A stretch of 64,000 bases of DNA. It comes from Acidobacteriota bacterium (GTDB lineage Bacteria > Acidobacteriota > Terriglobia > Bryobacterales > Bryobacteraceae). The stretch spans positions 186,001 through 250,000 of the forward strand of contig JAKOTR010000053.1 of assembly GCA_029776225.1 (NCBI GenBank). The letters are read 5' to 3'. Position 1 is the first letter of the stretch. Each line of letters begins with the position of its first letter. Of the stretch, positions 16,621 through 24,971 are shown in pieces. The position numbers were made by a program, and so were the translations under genes. The notes beneath the pieces are model-generated. The model made no database searches, was not told where the DNA came from, and saw only the letters and a list, made by a program, of their open reading frames with translations.

Positions 16621-19518
16621 TCAGCGGCTGGATTCCGGCGCCGGTTCGGCTTCCTCGGCATGATCCAGCACCTCGCGGATCTTTCTGGCCAGTTCGGAAG
16701 GCGTAAACGGCTTCTTGAGGAGCAGCGCTTCCAAGCCGTTGCCCATCCTGGCATCGTCCGTATACCCGGACATATAGATCACTTTCATGTTGGGCCGCAG
16801 CCAGGCCAGCCGTTCAGCAAGTTCCGGGCCGTTCATGCCCGGCATCACGACGTCGGTGAGCAGCAAATGGATCTCCTCGCGGTGCTCCCGGCAGATCCGC
16901 ACGGCGTCGTCGGGGTGCGATGCCTCCAGCACCGTGTATCCGCGCTGGGAGAGCAGCTCCGCCACGAGCCTGCGGACCTCGTCCTCGTCCTCGACCAGCA
17001 GAACCGTCTCACAGCCGCGCTCCGTCTCAGGCGTTTCGAGCGAATCCGGCTTTGCCAGGGCGAGTCCTTTGACGGCGTTCAGATAGATATCAACGGTTGT
17101 GCCCTTCCCCGGTTCGCTCGCGATCCGAATTTCACCGCCGCTCTGCTTGACGATCCCGTAAACGAGCGACATGCCCAGGCCCGTCCCCTTGCCCGGCTTC
17201 TTGGTGGTGAAGAAAGGCTCGAACAGGTGGGCTTTGGTTTGCTCGTCCATGCCCTGCCCGGTGTCGATCACCGAGAGCTTGACGTAGCGGCCGGGTTTGA
17301 TGCCAAGGACGCGGGCAGACTTCCTGTCGGCCTCCAGGTTTTCGGTGCGCACCGTGATCCGCCCGCCCCGGGGCATCGCGTCGCGCGCGTTGACGATCAG
17401 GTTCATCAGCACCTGCTCGATCTGTCCGGGGTCGGCGCGCACGGTCCAGACCGGACTCAGCTCGGCCACCAGTTCAATGTGCTCGCCGATGACCCGCCGC
17501 AACATACGATCCATGTTCGCCACCAGCAAGGTCAAGTCGACCGGCTTCGGCCGGGCGATCTGGCGGCGGCTGAAAGCAAGCAACTGATTCGTCAGAGAGG
17601 ATGCACGCTCGACGGCGCGCAGAATCTCCTGGACATTCACCCGCAGCGGCGCGGCGGCCTCGCCTTCGAGATCGTCCAGCAGCATGTGGCCGTAGCCGCT
17701 CATCACGGTGAGCAGGTTGTTGAAGTCGTGCGCCACGCCGCCCGCCAGACGGCCAATGGCCTCCATCTTCTGGGATTGCCGGAGCTGCTCCTCGAGGCGC
17801 TTGCGCTCGCTGATATCCGCCGCCACAGTGATGAAGCCGCTGGGCGCGCCGTCCGCGTCGCGGAGCAGCGCGGTCCAGATGGTGAGGTCGACGGACGAGC
17901 CGTCCTTCCTGCGCTGCGTGACTTCGACACCGTTCATCATCTCGCCTCGTTTACCACGCTCGATGCGGGAGCGGAAAACCGCCGGGGCCTGATGGAGAAG
18001 CGTGGAGATCGGGCGGCCGAGCGCTTCTTGCTCTGTCCAGCCGAAGATGCGTACGGCAGCGGGGTTCCAGCTCGTAATGCGCCCGTCCAGGTCGAGCGAG
18101 AAGATCGCCAGTGGCGACGCCTGAATGACGGCTTGCAGCGCCTGGCTGGTCTGCCGTAGCGCCTCATCGGCCAGCTTGTGGGCCGTGATGTCGGCATCGA
18201 TTCCGTCGAGGCGCACCCGCCGGCCATCCAGCGGGCTGGCGGTTGCGGCGCCGCGCACCCAGCGGATGGTTCCGTCGGGCCACACCACGCGGTATTCGAT
18301 CTGGGGGCCGGGCGCCTGGCCCGCCGCCACTTGGCGCAGGAACTCGCGGAGCCGCTCCCGGTCTTCGGGATGCGCCTGGCCGCACCAGTTCTCCGGGTCC
18401 ATGAAGTATTCCGGTGGACGGCCGGTAATTTTCTCGATTACGGGAGAGATGTAGAGATACCGCGCGGAACCATCGGGCTCCACCTCGGCGGTCCAGATGC
18501 AGTCGGAGATGGAACTGAGAACGCGGCGAAGCTCGGCCTCCGCGGCGCGCAGCGCTTCGTCGGCGCGCTTCCGGGCAGTGATATCTCGCGCCAGGACGAG
18601 CACCTCGTCCGCTCCGCTGGCCACGATGCGGTTCTCGATGTCGCGCAATTCGCCGTCGACCGGCAGCCGCAACTCACAAAGCTGCGGCTCCCTGGTCTCG
18701 ATCACGCGGCGAATCAGCGAGGCGATTTCGGCGGCAGCCTCCGGCGGGAGAATTTCAGCGATATTCCGGCCCACTACGGGCGTCTGGTCTGCCCCGAAAG
18801 GGAGATCCCGCGAAGGCTTGCAGGCCACACACGTGCCGTCGCCGCGGATGCGCATCATGAGATCGGGAATCGCCCCAAGCAGCGCGCGGTTGGTGGCCTC
18901 GCTCTGTTCAAGCGCCTGCTGCGCCTGCTTGATCTCGGTGATGTCCACCATCAGGCCGCGGAGTTGCGCCGGGCCCTTTTCGCGGAGCACCATGCGGGCG
19001 TCGTCGCGAATCCAGACCACGCGGCCATTTGCCGCGATCATGCGGTATTCGAGCCGGTGGTCCCCGCCGGTCTGGGCCAGTTTCCGGCGGGCGGCTAGCA
19101 CGCTGTCCCGGTCGTCCGGATGCAGGCGGCGGACCCAGAAATCCGGCTCCTCGAGCCATTGCTCCACCGGGTAGCCCAGAATTTCACTCGCGCGCCGGCT
19201 CACAAACCGGAAGCGGAACGTTGCGGGGTCGGCGTCCCATACTATGGCGTCTACGTCGCTTAGCAGGTCGCGGAACTTGCGGTCCGACGTGCGCGCCGCT
19301 TCGCCGAGTTCGACCAGCATCTGGCGGATTTGCAGCGCGACAGCGACGACGATGAGCGCAACCGCCGTAAGCGCAAACACGGCGAAGATGCGCGCGTCGG
19401 GCTCGGTCGCCAGTCCCCTTTGCCCCCAGAACCACGCCAGCAGACGCAGCGCCGCGAACGCGCCCAAGCCGATGAGCACCGACCGCAACGCGAGTTTTCC
19501 CCGCACAGCCCGTTTCAT
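16621..19518 (-). CDS. Membrane-bound hybrid histidine kinase with four PAS domains and a C-terminal receiver
   Basis: A 965-residue protein starting at the ATG at 19518, whose ATGA overlaps the upstream DUF1015 stop. Two transmembrane helices (about 13-30 and 44-62) are followed by four PAS/PAC units (about 80-200, 205-325, 330-455 and 460-580; PAC ends such as LMVDITEIKQAQ, VLARDITARKRAD and VAADISERKRLEEQ). A HisKA domain carries GGVAHDFNN, then a HATPase with NLIVNARDAMP, DTGQGMD and GKGTGLGMSLV. The C-terminal receiver has VEDED, LLTDVVMPGMNG (phospho-Asp) and KKPF. The H-box type suggests phosphotransfer within the protein. No output regulator is adjacent; the signal sensed is unknown. 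Confidence 0.93.
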   Translation of the reverse strand: MKRAVRGKLALRSVLIGLGAFAALRLLAWFWGQRGLATEPDARIFAVFALTAVALIVVAVALQIRQMLVELGEAARTSDRKFRDLLSDVDAIVWDADPATFRFRFVSRRASEILGYPVEQWLEEPDFWVRRLHPDDRDSVLAARRKLAQTGGDHRLEYRMIAANGRVVWIRDDARMVLREKGPAQLRGLMVDITEIKQAQQALEQSEATNRALLGAIPDLMMRIRGDGTCVACKPSRDLPFGADQTPVVGRNIAEILPPEAAAEIASLIRRVIETREPQLCELRLPVDGELRDIENRIVASGADEVLVLARDITARKRADEALRAAEAELRRVLSSISDCIWTAEVEPDGSARYLYISPVIEKITGRPPEYFMDPENWCGQAHPEDRERLREFLRQVAAGQAPGPQIEYRVVWPDGTIRWVRGAATASPLDGRRVRLDGIDADITAHKLADEALRQTSQALQAVIQASPLAIFSLDLDGRITSWNPAAVRIFGWTEQEALGRPISTLLHQAPAVFRSRIERGKRGEMMNGVEVTQRRKDGSSVDLTIWTALLRDADGAPSGFITVAADISERKRLEEQLRQSQKMEAIGRLAGGVAHDFNNLLTVMSGYGHMLLDDLEGEAAAPLRVNVQEILRAVERASSLTNQLLAFSRRQIARPKPVDLTLLVANMDRMLRRVIGEHIELVAELSPVWTVRADPGQIEQVLMNLIVNARDAMPRGGRITVRTENLEADRKSARVLGIKPGRYVKLSVIDTGQGMDEQTKAHLFEPFFTTKKPGKGTGLGMSLVYGIVKQSGGEIRIASEPGKGTTVDIYLNAVKGLALAKPDSLETPETERGCETVLLVEDEDEVRRLVAELLSQRGYTVLEASHPDDAVRICREHREEIHLLLTDVVMPGMNGPELAERLAWLRPNMKVIYMSGYTDDARMGNGLEALLLKKPFTPSELARKIREVLDHAEEAEPAPESSR

Positions 19519-20870
19519 CCCGCGAGCCCCCGCCTGCGCGGGGCAGCGGCCCCCGCGCACGTGGCGAAGAAACCAGTATAGGCTACTGCCGCCCCGGCTA
19601 TCCGAGAAGCATGGGCTGACGGGCGCGGCTGCTCGATCCGATAGATGGTCAAGCCCGACAGCAGCTTCGGGTAGAAGTCGGTGGATTTCTGGGGCATGAC
19701 TCCGCCCGAAAACGCGATCCGCGCGACTTCACTGACAGGCACCGGCTCCAAAAGGAAGGCTGCTTGCCCGGCGCCGGTCCGCACCTCGTCCACGGCGGCT
19801 TCCACACCGCGGATATACCGCAAATGCTTCTGCTCACGAATATCCGCTTCACTCAACCCGAGCACCTTTTCGAGCATCTCCTGGTGCAGGAAGCTGACGT
19901 CGAGGACGCCGGGCTGGCGGGGAGCGTCGAGCAAGTGGATCCCGGCAGGCAAGGCAACGCCGATGCGAATCGTATCCTGGTGTTCCTCCGCCCAGGCGCG
20001 CCGCAGTTCGTCCAACGAGCCCAAAGGCGCGACGCGGAATTTTTCCCGCACGGCCCGCAGGAAGGCTTCGGAATCGAAGGTTTTCAACCCGTGGACCACG
20101 CGGTGGGTCGCCAGGATTTTCAAACCATCCGAGTGCATGTTGACGAAAGTCATCATGACCTTGCGCGCGCCCTCGAGCCCGGGGTTTTCGTTCCGGAACG
20201 CGAGCGCGGTCTCGTACCGATGGTGGCCGTCAGCGATGAGCAGTTTCTTATCCGCCATCAGCTCGCAAATTCGCGCGATCACGTCCGGAGCGGAAATTTT
20301 CCAGAGCTTGTGCACGGCCCCGTACTCGTCGGTGACGCAGGCGGCGGGCTGGGCGCCTGAGGCGGCATCGAGAATGGCGTCGATTTCGCCCTTCGGGTCG
20401 GGGTAGAGCATGAAAATCTGCCCGAAATGCGCGCGGGTATGCCGCAACAATTCCAGGCGATCCTGTTTCGGCCCGGAAAGGGTCTGCTCGTGCCTGTGCA
20501 CCGTGCCTTCGGCGTAGTCCTCCACCGCGCCGAGGCCGATGAATCCCTTGCGGATGAGGCGCTCACCGCTGTCCGGGGACTCGAATTCCTGAAAGTAGGC
20601 GTAAAAGCCGGGTTCGGCGTCCTGCTCCAGAATGCCGGCGGCAATCCAGTCGCTCATGTGCCGCGCGGCGCGCGTGTAAACGTTATCCGAGGGCGAATCG
20701 GACGGCTTCCGCTCGCCCAAAATCACGCGGACGAGATTATAGGGACTCAGCGCGAGATAGCGCGAGCGCATCTCCGGCGTGATCTTGTCGTACGGCTGGG
20801 TGACGAGCTGGTCGAGCGGACCGGCTTTCGGCGTATACCGCCAGGGTTGAAAAGGGTAGATTTTGGCCAT
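19515..20870 (-). CDS. DUF1015 family protein
   Basis: A 451-residue protein recognised as DUF1015 from IYPFQPWRYTPK, VTQPYDKITPEMRSRYLALSPYNLVRVILG, HEQTLSGPKQDRLELLRHT and LIADGHHRYETALAF (near 213). The function of the family is unsettled; the DGHHR motif recalls ParB/sulfiredoxin-fold nucleotide-dependent enzymes, which is only an analogy. The last 35 residues or so (from RPSAHASRIAG) are low in similarity to the core and Arg/Ala-rich. Its stop overlaps the start of the hybrid kinase by four bases, implying coupled translation. A TTTACT hexamer lies seven bases before its ATG. Confidence 0.88.
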   Translation of the reverse strand: MAKIYPFQPWRYTPKAGPLDQLVTQPYDKITPEMRSRYLALSPYNLVRVILGERKPSDSPSDNVYTRAARHMSDWIAAGILEQDAEPGFYAYFQEFESPDSGERLIRKGFIGLGAVEDYAEGTVHRHEQTLSGPKQDRLELLRHTRAHFGQIFMLYPDPKGEIDAILDAASGAQPAACVTDEYGAVHKLWKISAPDVIARICELMADKKLLIADGHHRYETALAFRNENPGLEGARKVMMTFVNMHSDGLKILATHRVVHGLKTFDSEAFLRAVREKFRVAPLGSLDELRRAWAEEHQDTIRIGVALPAGIHLLDAPRQPGVLDVSFLHQEMLEKVLGLSEADIREQKHLRYIRGVEAAVDEVRTGAGQAAFLLEPVPVSEVARIAFSGGVMPQKSTDFYPKLLSGLTIYRIEQPRPSAHASRIAGAAVAYTGFFATCAGAAAPRRRGLAG

Positions 20871-20930
20871 GCGAGTCAGTAAAGGACGATTCTCTCATTT
20901 TCGCGGGCCCGGAAGCGAGCGCCCGCCCCG

Positions 20931-22466
20931 CTAGCTGATCAGCCGCAGGACCTCGGACATTACTTCGGCGAAGGCCGCTCCGATCCCGCCGGGACCCGAT
21001 TCTATGTACTTGCCGGCGGGATAATCGGGATCGTACTGCTGCCCGACGTTGGCCATGCGCTCCATCAAACCCTTATCGGGTTTCTCTCCGCTTCCATTGT
21101 CGAAGCCGATGACGTAGATGACGGGCATCAGGTCGTTGGCCTTGCCGTCCGCGCGTATTCGTTTGATGGCATCGTCCACGACATTCCAGGAAGCCAGCCC
21201 GATCTGGCAGGGTGAGTCTACCTTGGTTGGATCGTAGGCGGCGCCATTGCAGCGGTCTGGGTGCTTGTAGATGTCGGATGTCTTGTACGCCCAATCGCCG
21301 GTCATGGGATCAATGCTGGGTTCGGTGGAATTGCCATAGAGATCCGTGGGGGGAATCCGGCTGACATCATTCTTCATGTTGTTCTGATTGCCCACAAACG
21401 AGCAGTTCCTGGAAGCCGGGTCAGGAACCACGGGTTCGTCCGGGTTCGACATCCAGGTTTCGATGTCCGAACCACCTTTCCGGGTGCGGTTTGCCAGAGC
21501 AAAAATTCCTACGGTGTTGCCGGTGCGTGCGAACCCCGAGCCTTGCGCGATGGCGCCGATGATCTTCGTGGACTCGCCGGTCCATTGTTTGTACACGCAG
21601 GGACTCGATCCCCTGATGTAGGTGTTGCCCGGTGTGTTGAATTCCGCCGAGATGCCGTTGGGCAGTCCGTCGGTGAACAGCACGATCATGTTCAGAGCGC
21701 TCTTCAGCGGGTTCTTTTGCAGTTCCTTGTAGGCGAGCCAGAGCGCTTCAGCCATCCCGGTGTTCGAGCCGGACTGGATCTTATCGATCAGCGAAAGCAT
21801 GGGCTCCTTGAAGTTCTCATCGGGCCCAGTACCGGCGTCGGGATTGTTGGGATCGCGCGGCGGATAGGCGACCAGAGCGGTGCGGCCGAAGACGACCAGA
21901 CCCAACTGGTCTCCGTGTTTGAACTTCCGCACGAACTCCTTTGCGTTTGCCCTGAGTTCGCTCATGTATCCCGACATGGAAGCGGACCGGTCCAGAACGA
22001 GAACCAGCCTCACATCGCGCCGTGCGGCCGCGCCCGAGGCCGCCACGGTCGAGTAGTCGTGCCCGAGGATCCGCATGAACAACAGCGGCACCTGCACTCT
22101 GGCCTGAATCGATACCAGAGTGCGGCGGTAGCTCGCCATATCCTGGGTGACTTCCACCTGCAGAGACCCGTCGGAGAGCCTGGGAGCGGAAGCCCCCCAG
22201 AATCCGTCAGGGAAATTCGCCTGGACGAACTGCTCCGCCGTCTTGATGGCCGAGTCTCTTTGCTCCTCGAAGGTGAGGCCGGCGCTCAGGGACCGCGCCG
22301 CGGCGATAGCGCCTCCGTCCACCGCCGACGACAGCTTGGCCTTCATGAGGTAGAGCATCGTGACGTCGATGCCCAGACCCACCATGGGCAGCAGCACCGT
22401 CAACAGCATCACGCTCAAGAGGATGATGGAACCTTTCCGTTTCCATATGTGCGATTGGGCGGGCAT
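20931..22466 (-). CDS. TadG-like protein with a VWA domain
   Basis: A 511-residue protein from the ATG at 22466, chosen for its AAAGGAA ribosome binding site. The N-terminal positively charged stretch and hydrophobic helix (GSIILLSVMLLTVLLPMVGLGIDV) followed by LYLMKAKLSSAVDGGAIAAAR are the TadG/Tad_N signature of pilus-associated proteins. A von Willebrand A domain follows (VLVLDRSASMSGY near 158, MIDAS DRSAS; VLFTDGLPNG). Two long inserts with Cys residues lie in the C-terminal half. It is predicted to be an extracytoplasmic, membrane-anchored pseudopilin-like protein. Third gene of a minus-strand TadE-TadE-TadG set. Confidence 0.87.
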   Translation of the reverse strand: MPAQSHIWKRKGSIILLSVMLLTVLLPMVGLGIDVTMLYLMKAKLSSAVDGGAIAAARSLSAGLTFEEQRDSAIKTAEQFVQANFPDGFWGASAPRLSDGSLQVEVTQDMASYRRTLVSIQARVQVPLLFMRILGHDYSTVAASGAAARRDVRLVLVLDRSASMSGYMSELRANAKEFVRKFKHGDQLGLVVFGRTALVAYPPRDPNNPDAGTGPDENFKEPMLSLIDKIQSGSNTGMAEALWLAYKELQKNPLKSALNMIVLFTDGLPNGISAEFNTPGNTYIRGSSPCVYKQWTGESTKIIGAIAQGSGFARTGNTVGIFALANRTRKGGSDIETWMSNPDEPVVPDPASRNCSFVGNQNNMKNDVSRIPPTDLYGNSTEPSIDPMTGDWAYKTSDIYKHPDRCNGAAYDPTKVDSPCQIGLASWNVVDDAIKRIRADGKANDLMPVIYVIGFDNGSGEKPDKGLMERMANVGQQYDPDYPAGKYIESGPGGIGAAFAEVMSEVLRLIS

Positions 22467-22525
22467 AGCATTCCTTTCGTGGATCCCCGGCCGGCGGCGG
22501 CGCGCGGCCAGCGCTCTCCCGCGTG

Positions 22526-23167
22526 TCAGAAGAGAGCGCATGCGTATGTGCCGTGCGGCTCGAAGGGACCAGGGACAGCCGAGGTGCGGAAATACGCTTC
22601 GACCATATAGGCGCTTCCGCCGGCGGGGAATCCACCCGAGGGCGGCTCCGGCAGCAGGTTGAAATTCTTCAGGCGGAACCGCGAATCGTTGCCGTACTTG
22701 GGCGCGAGAATATCGCCGTTCGGTTCCGTGCTGCCCGGAGGGGGATCGCCGTAGTTGCTCCCGCGCAACGCGGCGTTGCCCAGGACCAGCCGGTGCGTCA
22801 TGACCCACTGATTCCGGTTCACGCACTGCGATCCCACGAGCCCCATCTGGGCGCACTGCTCGTCGCCGATGTAAGTCACGGTGGTGAGGATCACCACGCC
22901 GTCGCCGGGCGGCGAGCTTCCCTTCGGCCGCATGTTCATGCCGAGCGCGAGCCGCACCACCAGTTCCTCGGATTCCGGCCTGGAAAAATCCACCGCGCGG
23001 GCGTACATATGGCCGACGTCGCGCGCCACCTGCACTGTCTGAATCGCCTTGATGAGGCTGGTGCCAATGAACAGCGTTCCCAGCAGCAGCGGCACCCAGA
23101 ACACCAGAGTCGTCAGCGCGAACTCGATGGCTGCGGCGCCTTTTTCGACATTCGATCGAGTGCCCAC
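22526..23167 (-). CDS. TadE-like pseudopilin protein (first left-cluster paralogue)
   Basis: A 213-residue protein. The GTG at 23167 is preferred because GGAAAGGA lies just upstream and the N-terminus then reads like a TadE protein: a short polar head, EKGAAAIEFALTTLVFWVPLLLG (Glu inside the start of the helix, as in prepilin-like proteins) and a following helix LIKAIQTVQVARDVGHMYARA. The C-terminal 130 residues are beta-rich, with Cys pairs (EQCAQMGLVGSQC). TadE proteins are minor pilins processed by a prepilin peptidase in Tad systems. It lies between another TadE-like gene and the VWA-TadG gene in one operon. Confidence 0.82.
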   Translation of the reverse strand: MGTRSNVEKGAAAIEFALTTLVFWVPLLLGTLFIGTSLIKAIQTVQVARDVGHMYARAVDFSRPESEELVVRLALGMNMRPKGSSPPGDGVVILTTVTYIGDEQCAQMGLVGSQCVNRNQWVMTHRLVLGNAALRGSNYGDPPPGSTEPNGDILAPKYGNDSRFRLKNFNLLPEPPSGGFPAGGSAYMVEAYFRTSAVPGPFEPHGTYACALF

Positions 23168-23186
23168 AATCGTCCTTTCCGGCCGG

Positions 23187-23684
23187 CTACAAGGGAGGCG
23201 CCCCGCTGGGCGGCGTAGCCTCCATGCGATCCGACGATCGGGCCGTGAAGAAAAGCGGCGCGCCGGTGCGATACAAGGGCAGCAGCGGCGAGTGGGCAAA
23301 CCCTTCCACCGACACCTCGATGATGTTGTCGCCGGAGTTGATCGGGGTGCTTCCGCCGGGCTTAAGCGGCGTCCCGAGGTCGCTTTGCGAATACCACTCA
23401 ATGTGGATCAGATCCTCTTTGCCTTTCAACAGCCCCAGCGAGTTTGCGACCACCACGCTCCGGATCGAGTCCCTGTGCCCCATGCCGGGCAGGGTTCTTG
23501 ATGTAACCCCGAACCGTACCCCTTCCCGCACGGCATGCTGCAAAGTTCCCTTGGTGAATACCGCCCAGCCGATGTCGATGATCAGGAACAGAAAACCGAG
23601 CATGGGCACCAGCACGAGGGCCATCTCGAGGGTCTCTGCCCCTTTCTGTGTTGGCCGGCGAGCATCCGATGACTTGTGATTCAT
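23187..23684 (-). CDS. TadE-like pseudopilin protein (second left-cluster paralogue)
   Basis: A 165-residue protein beginning MNHKSSDARRPTQKGAETLE, where KGAETLEMALVLVPMLGFLFLIIDIGW forms a classic prepilin-like N-terminus with Glu five residues into the mature helix. It then reads VFTKGTLQHAVREGVRFGVT, as TadE does, followed by a beta-rich C-terminal domain. It opens the minus-strand cluster, with 19 bases between its stop and the next gene. It is the probable promoter-proximal gene, divergent from the ECF sigma factor. Confidence 0.83.
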   Translation of the reverse strand: MNHKSSDARRPTQKGAETLEMALVLVPMLGFLFLIIDIGWAVFTKGTLQHAVREGVRFGVTSRTLPGMGHRDSIRSVVVANSLGLLKGKEDLIHIEWYSQSDLGTPLKPGGSTPINSGDNIIEVSVEGFAHSPLLPLYRTGAPLFFTARSSDRMEATPPSGAPPL

Positions 23685-23908
23685 GCAAACCGCGCGCGGG
23701 CACAGACCAATCCCCCTGTCGCCATTTGGCGATCACCCGCGCGTCCTTACGCTTTAAGGACGAGACAGCTCGCAAATTTCTTTACGAGCCGCCTTGAATA
23801 AGCCGGAAATTTATGTGTGAATTTATGCGATACTCAGCTTGGTAACAGTACCCTGATAACTAAGGCGAGTATATTATTCTCCCTTCAACGTACTAAGATT
23901 TAGAATCA
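23685..23908. other. Divergent intergenic region between the left Tad-like operon and the ECF sigma gene
   Basis: This 224-base gap is the most AT-rich stretch in the area (about 23770-23900) and must hold the promoters of both divergent operons. It contains an inverted repeat at 23742-23762. No promoter pair with convincing spacing was found. A TAAGAT-like hexamer near 23893 lies about 10 bases from the GTG of the sigma gene. Confidence 0.6.
23742..23762. promoter_or_regulatory. Inverted repeat in the divergent sigma/Tad intergenic region
   Basis: Perfect eight-base arms CGTCCTTA and TAAGGACG are separated by five bases (CGCTT). The position, 60-80 bases upstream of the left operon, suits an operator or a leader hairpin. 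No T-run follows on either strand. Confidence 0.45.
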
Positions 23909-24505
23909 GTGAAGCAGATGCCGCCATTGCCGGAAGCAACAGGCTCCCGCGCCGAGGAGATCGAGCGGGAAGTCGTCCGGCTCTACGGCGAGTTTGCGGA
24001 GGGCATGTTCCGCTACGCTTTCGTGCTTCTGGCAAACCGCGAGGCCGCGCAGGATGCGCTCCAGGAAGCGTTTCTGCGCTATTTCATGGCGCGGAGCGGA
24101 AACCGGAGCATCGAGCGGCCGCAGGCGTGGCTGTTCCGGGTGCTGCGCAATTACCTGCTCGATCAATTGAAAGCTTCTTCGCAGCGCAAGGAAGTCGATC
24201 TCGCCCAGATGCGCAATTATCCCGATATGCGGCAGGACCCGGAGTCCGAATTCCGGCTCGAACAGATCGTGCGCTCCTTGCGCGAGTTGCTCAGCCCGCG
24301 GGAACTCGAATGCTTCCGGTTAAGGGCGGAAGGTTTGCGCTACGAGGAAATCGCCGAGGTGCTTGAGGTGCGGCCCGGCACCGTCGGCGCGTTGCTGGCG
24401 CGCGCGCAGAAGAAACTCCGGCAGTCCTCCGTAAAGCCGGGCGCGAGCGGCAACGAGCAGGCGGGCTACCCGGTTCCCGAATCGGAGTGTCCTTATGCAT
24501 CCTGA
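23909..24505 (+). CDS. ECF-type RNA polymerase sigma factor
   Basis: A 198-residue protein with region 2 (EFAEGMFRYAFVLLANREAAQDALQEAFLRYF, then AWLFRVLRNYLLD near 72-84) and region 4 (LSPRELECFRLRAEGLRYEEIAEVLEVRPGTVGALLARAQKKLR near 127-170), the two-domain layout of ECF sigma factors. The GTG at 23909 is used; the ATG at 23918 is possible. Its 3' end overlaps the anti-sigma gene by 11 bases. It probably directs transcription of this locus in response to an envelope signal, but the signal and target promoters are unknown. Confidence 0.92.
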   Translation: MKQMPPLPEATGSRAEEIEREVVRLYGEFAEGMFRYAFVLLANREAAQDALQEAFLRYFMARSGNRSIERPQAWLFRVLRNYLLDQLKASSQRKEVDLAQMRNYPDMRQDPESEFRLEQIVRSLRELLSPRELECFRLRAEGLRYEEIAEVLEVRPGTVGALLARAQKKLRQSSVKPGASGNEQAGYPVPESECPYAS

Positions 24506-24971
24506 CACAGCGACTCTGCTTGCCTACCGCGACCGGCAGTTGAGTGCGGTTGCGCAGCGCGAGATCCAGCTCCATATTGCGGGCTGCGCCCGGTGCTCCG
24601 CCGCGCTCGAACGGCTGTCGAAGGAATGGGAGCACATCCTGGCGGAAGACGCGGCGTTCCGCCGGCTTTGCGCGCCTCCGCGGGATGGTTTGGACCGGGT
24701 GCTCTCCGCCATTCGGGAACGCGGCCGCGCGGCGTCCTCGACCGAATCCGAACTGAAACAGAAAATCGTCGAGCAACTGGAGGTGTACTTCGGTTCGCGT
24801 ATCTGGGCCGTGCTGGGCGGAGGGCCGGCTTCCGAACAGGGCACAGACCTGCTGGCGAAAGCGGAGCCGCTGCTCACCACGTTCATTGGCCGGAGGGCCG
24901 CCGCGGCTGTCGTAGCGGAAATCCATAAGGGCGCCGATCCGAGGGCCTGCCTCGATGCGGGGGTGATGTGA
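24495..24971 (+). CDS. Zinc-finger (ZAS-type) anti-sigma factor
   Basis: A 158-residue protein. Residues 1-45 hold the anti-sigma zinc motif H-x3-C-x2-C (HIAGCARC near 27-34), with an N-terminal MHPDTATLLAYRDRQLS typical of anti-sigma domains. No membrane helix is visible, so it looks like a soluble sensor; the C-terminal 80 residues are helical and unrecognised. It overlaps both the sigma gene (11 bases) and the next membrane-protein gene (4 bases), so all three are probably made together. The anti-sigma role is inferred from motif and position. Confidence 0.82.
   Translation: MHPDTATLLAYRDRQLSAVAQREIQLHIAGCARCSAALERLSKEWEHILAEDAAFRRLCAPPRDGLDRVLSAIRERGRAASSTESELKQKIVEQLEVYFGSRIWAVLGGGPASEQGTDLLAKAEPLLTTFIGRRAAAAVVAEIHKGADPRACLDAGVM

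Noticed and set aside
23839-23875. TTGGTA and TATATT as a promoter for the ECF sigma gene
   Set aside because: The spacing is about 25 bases, far too long for a sigma-70-type promoter.
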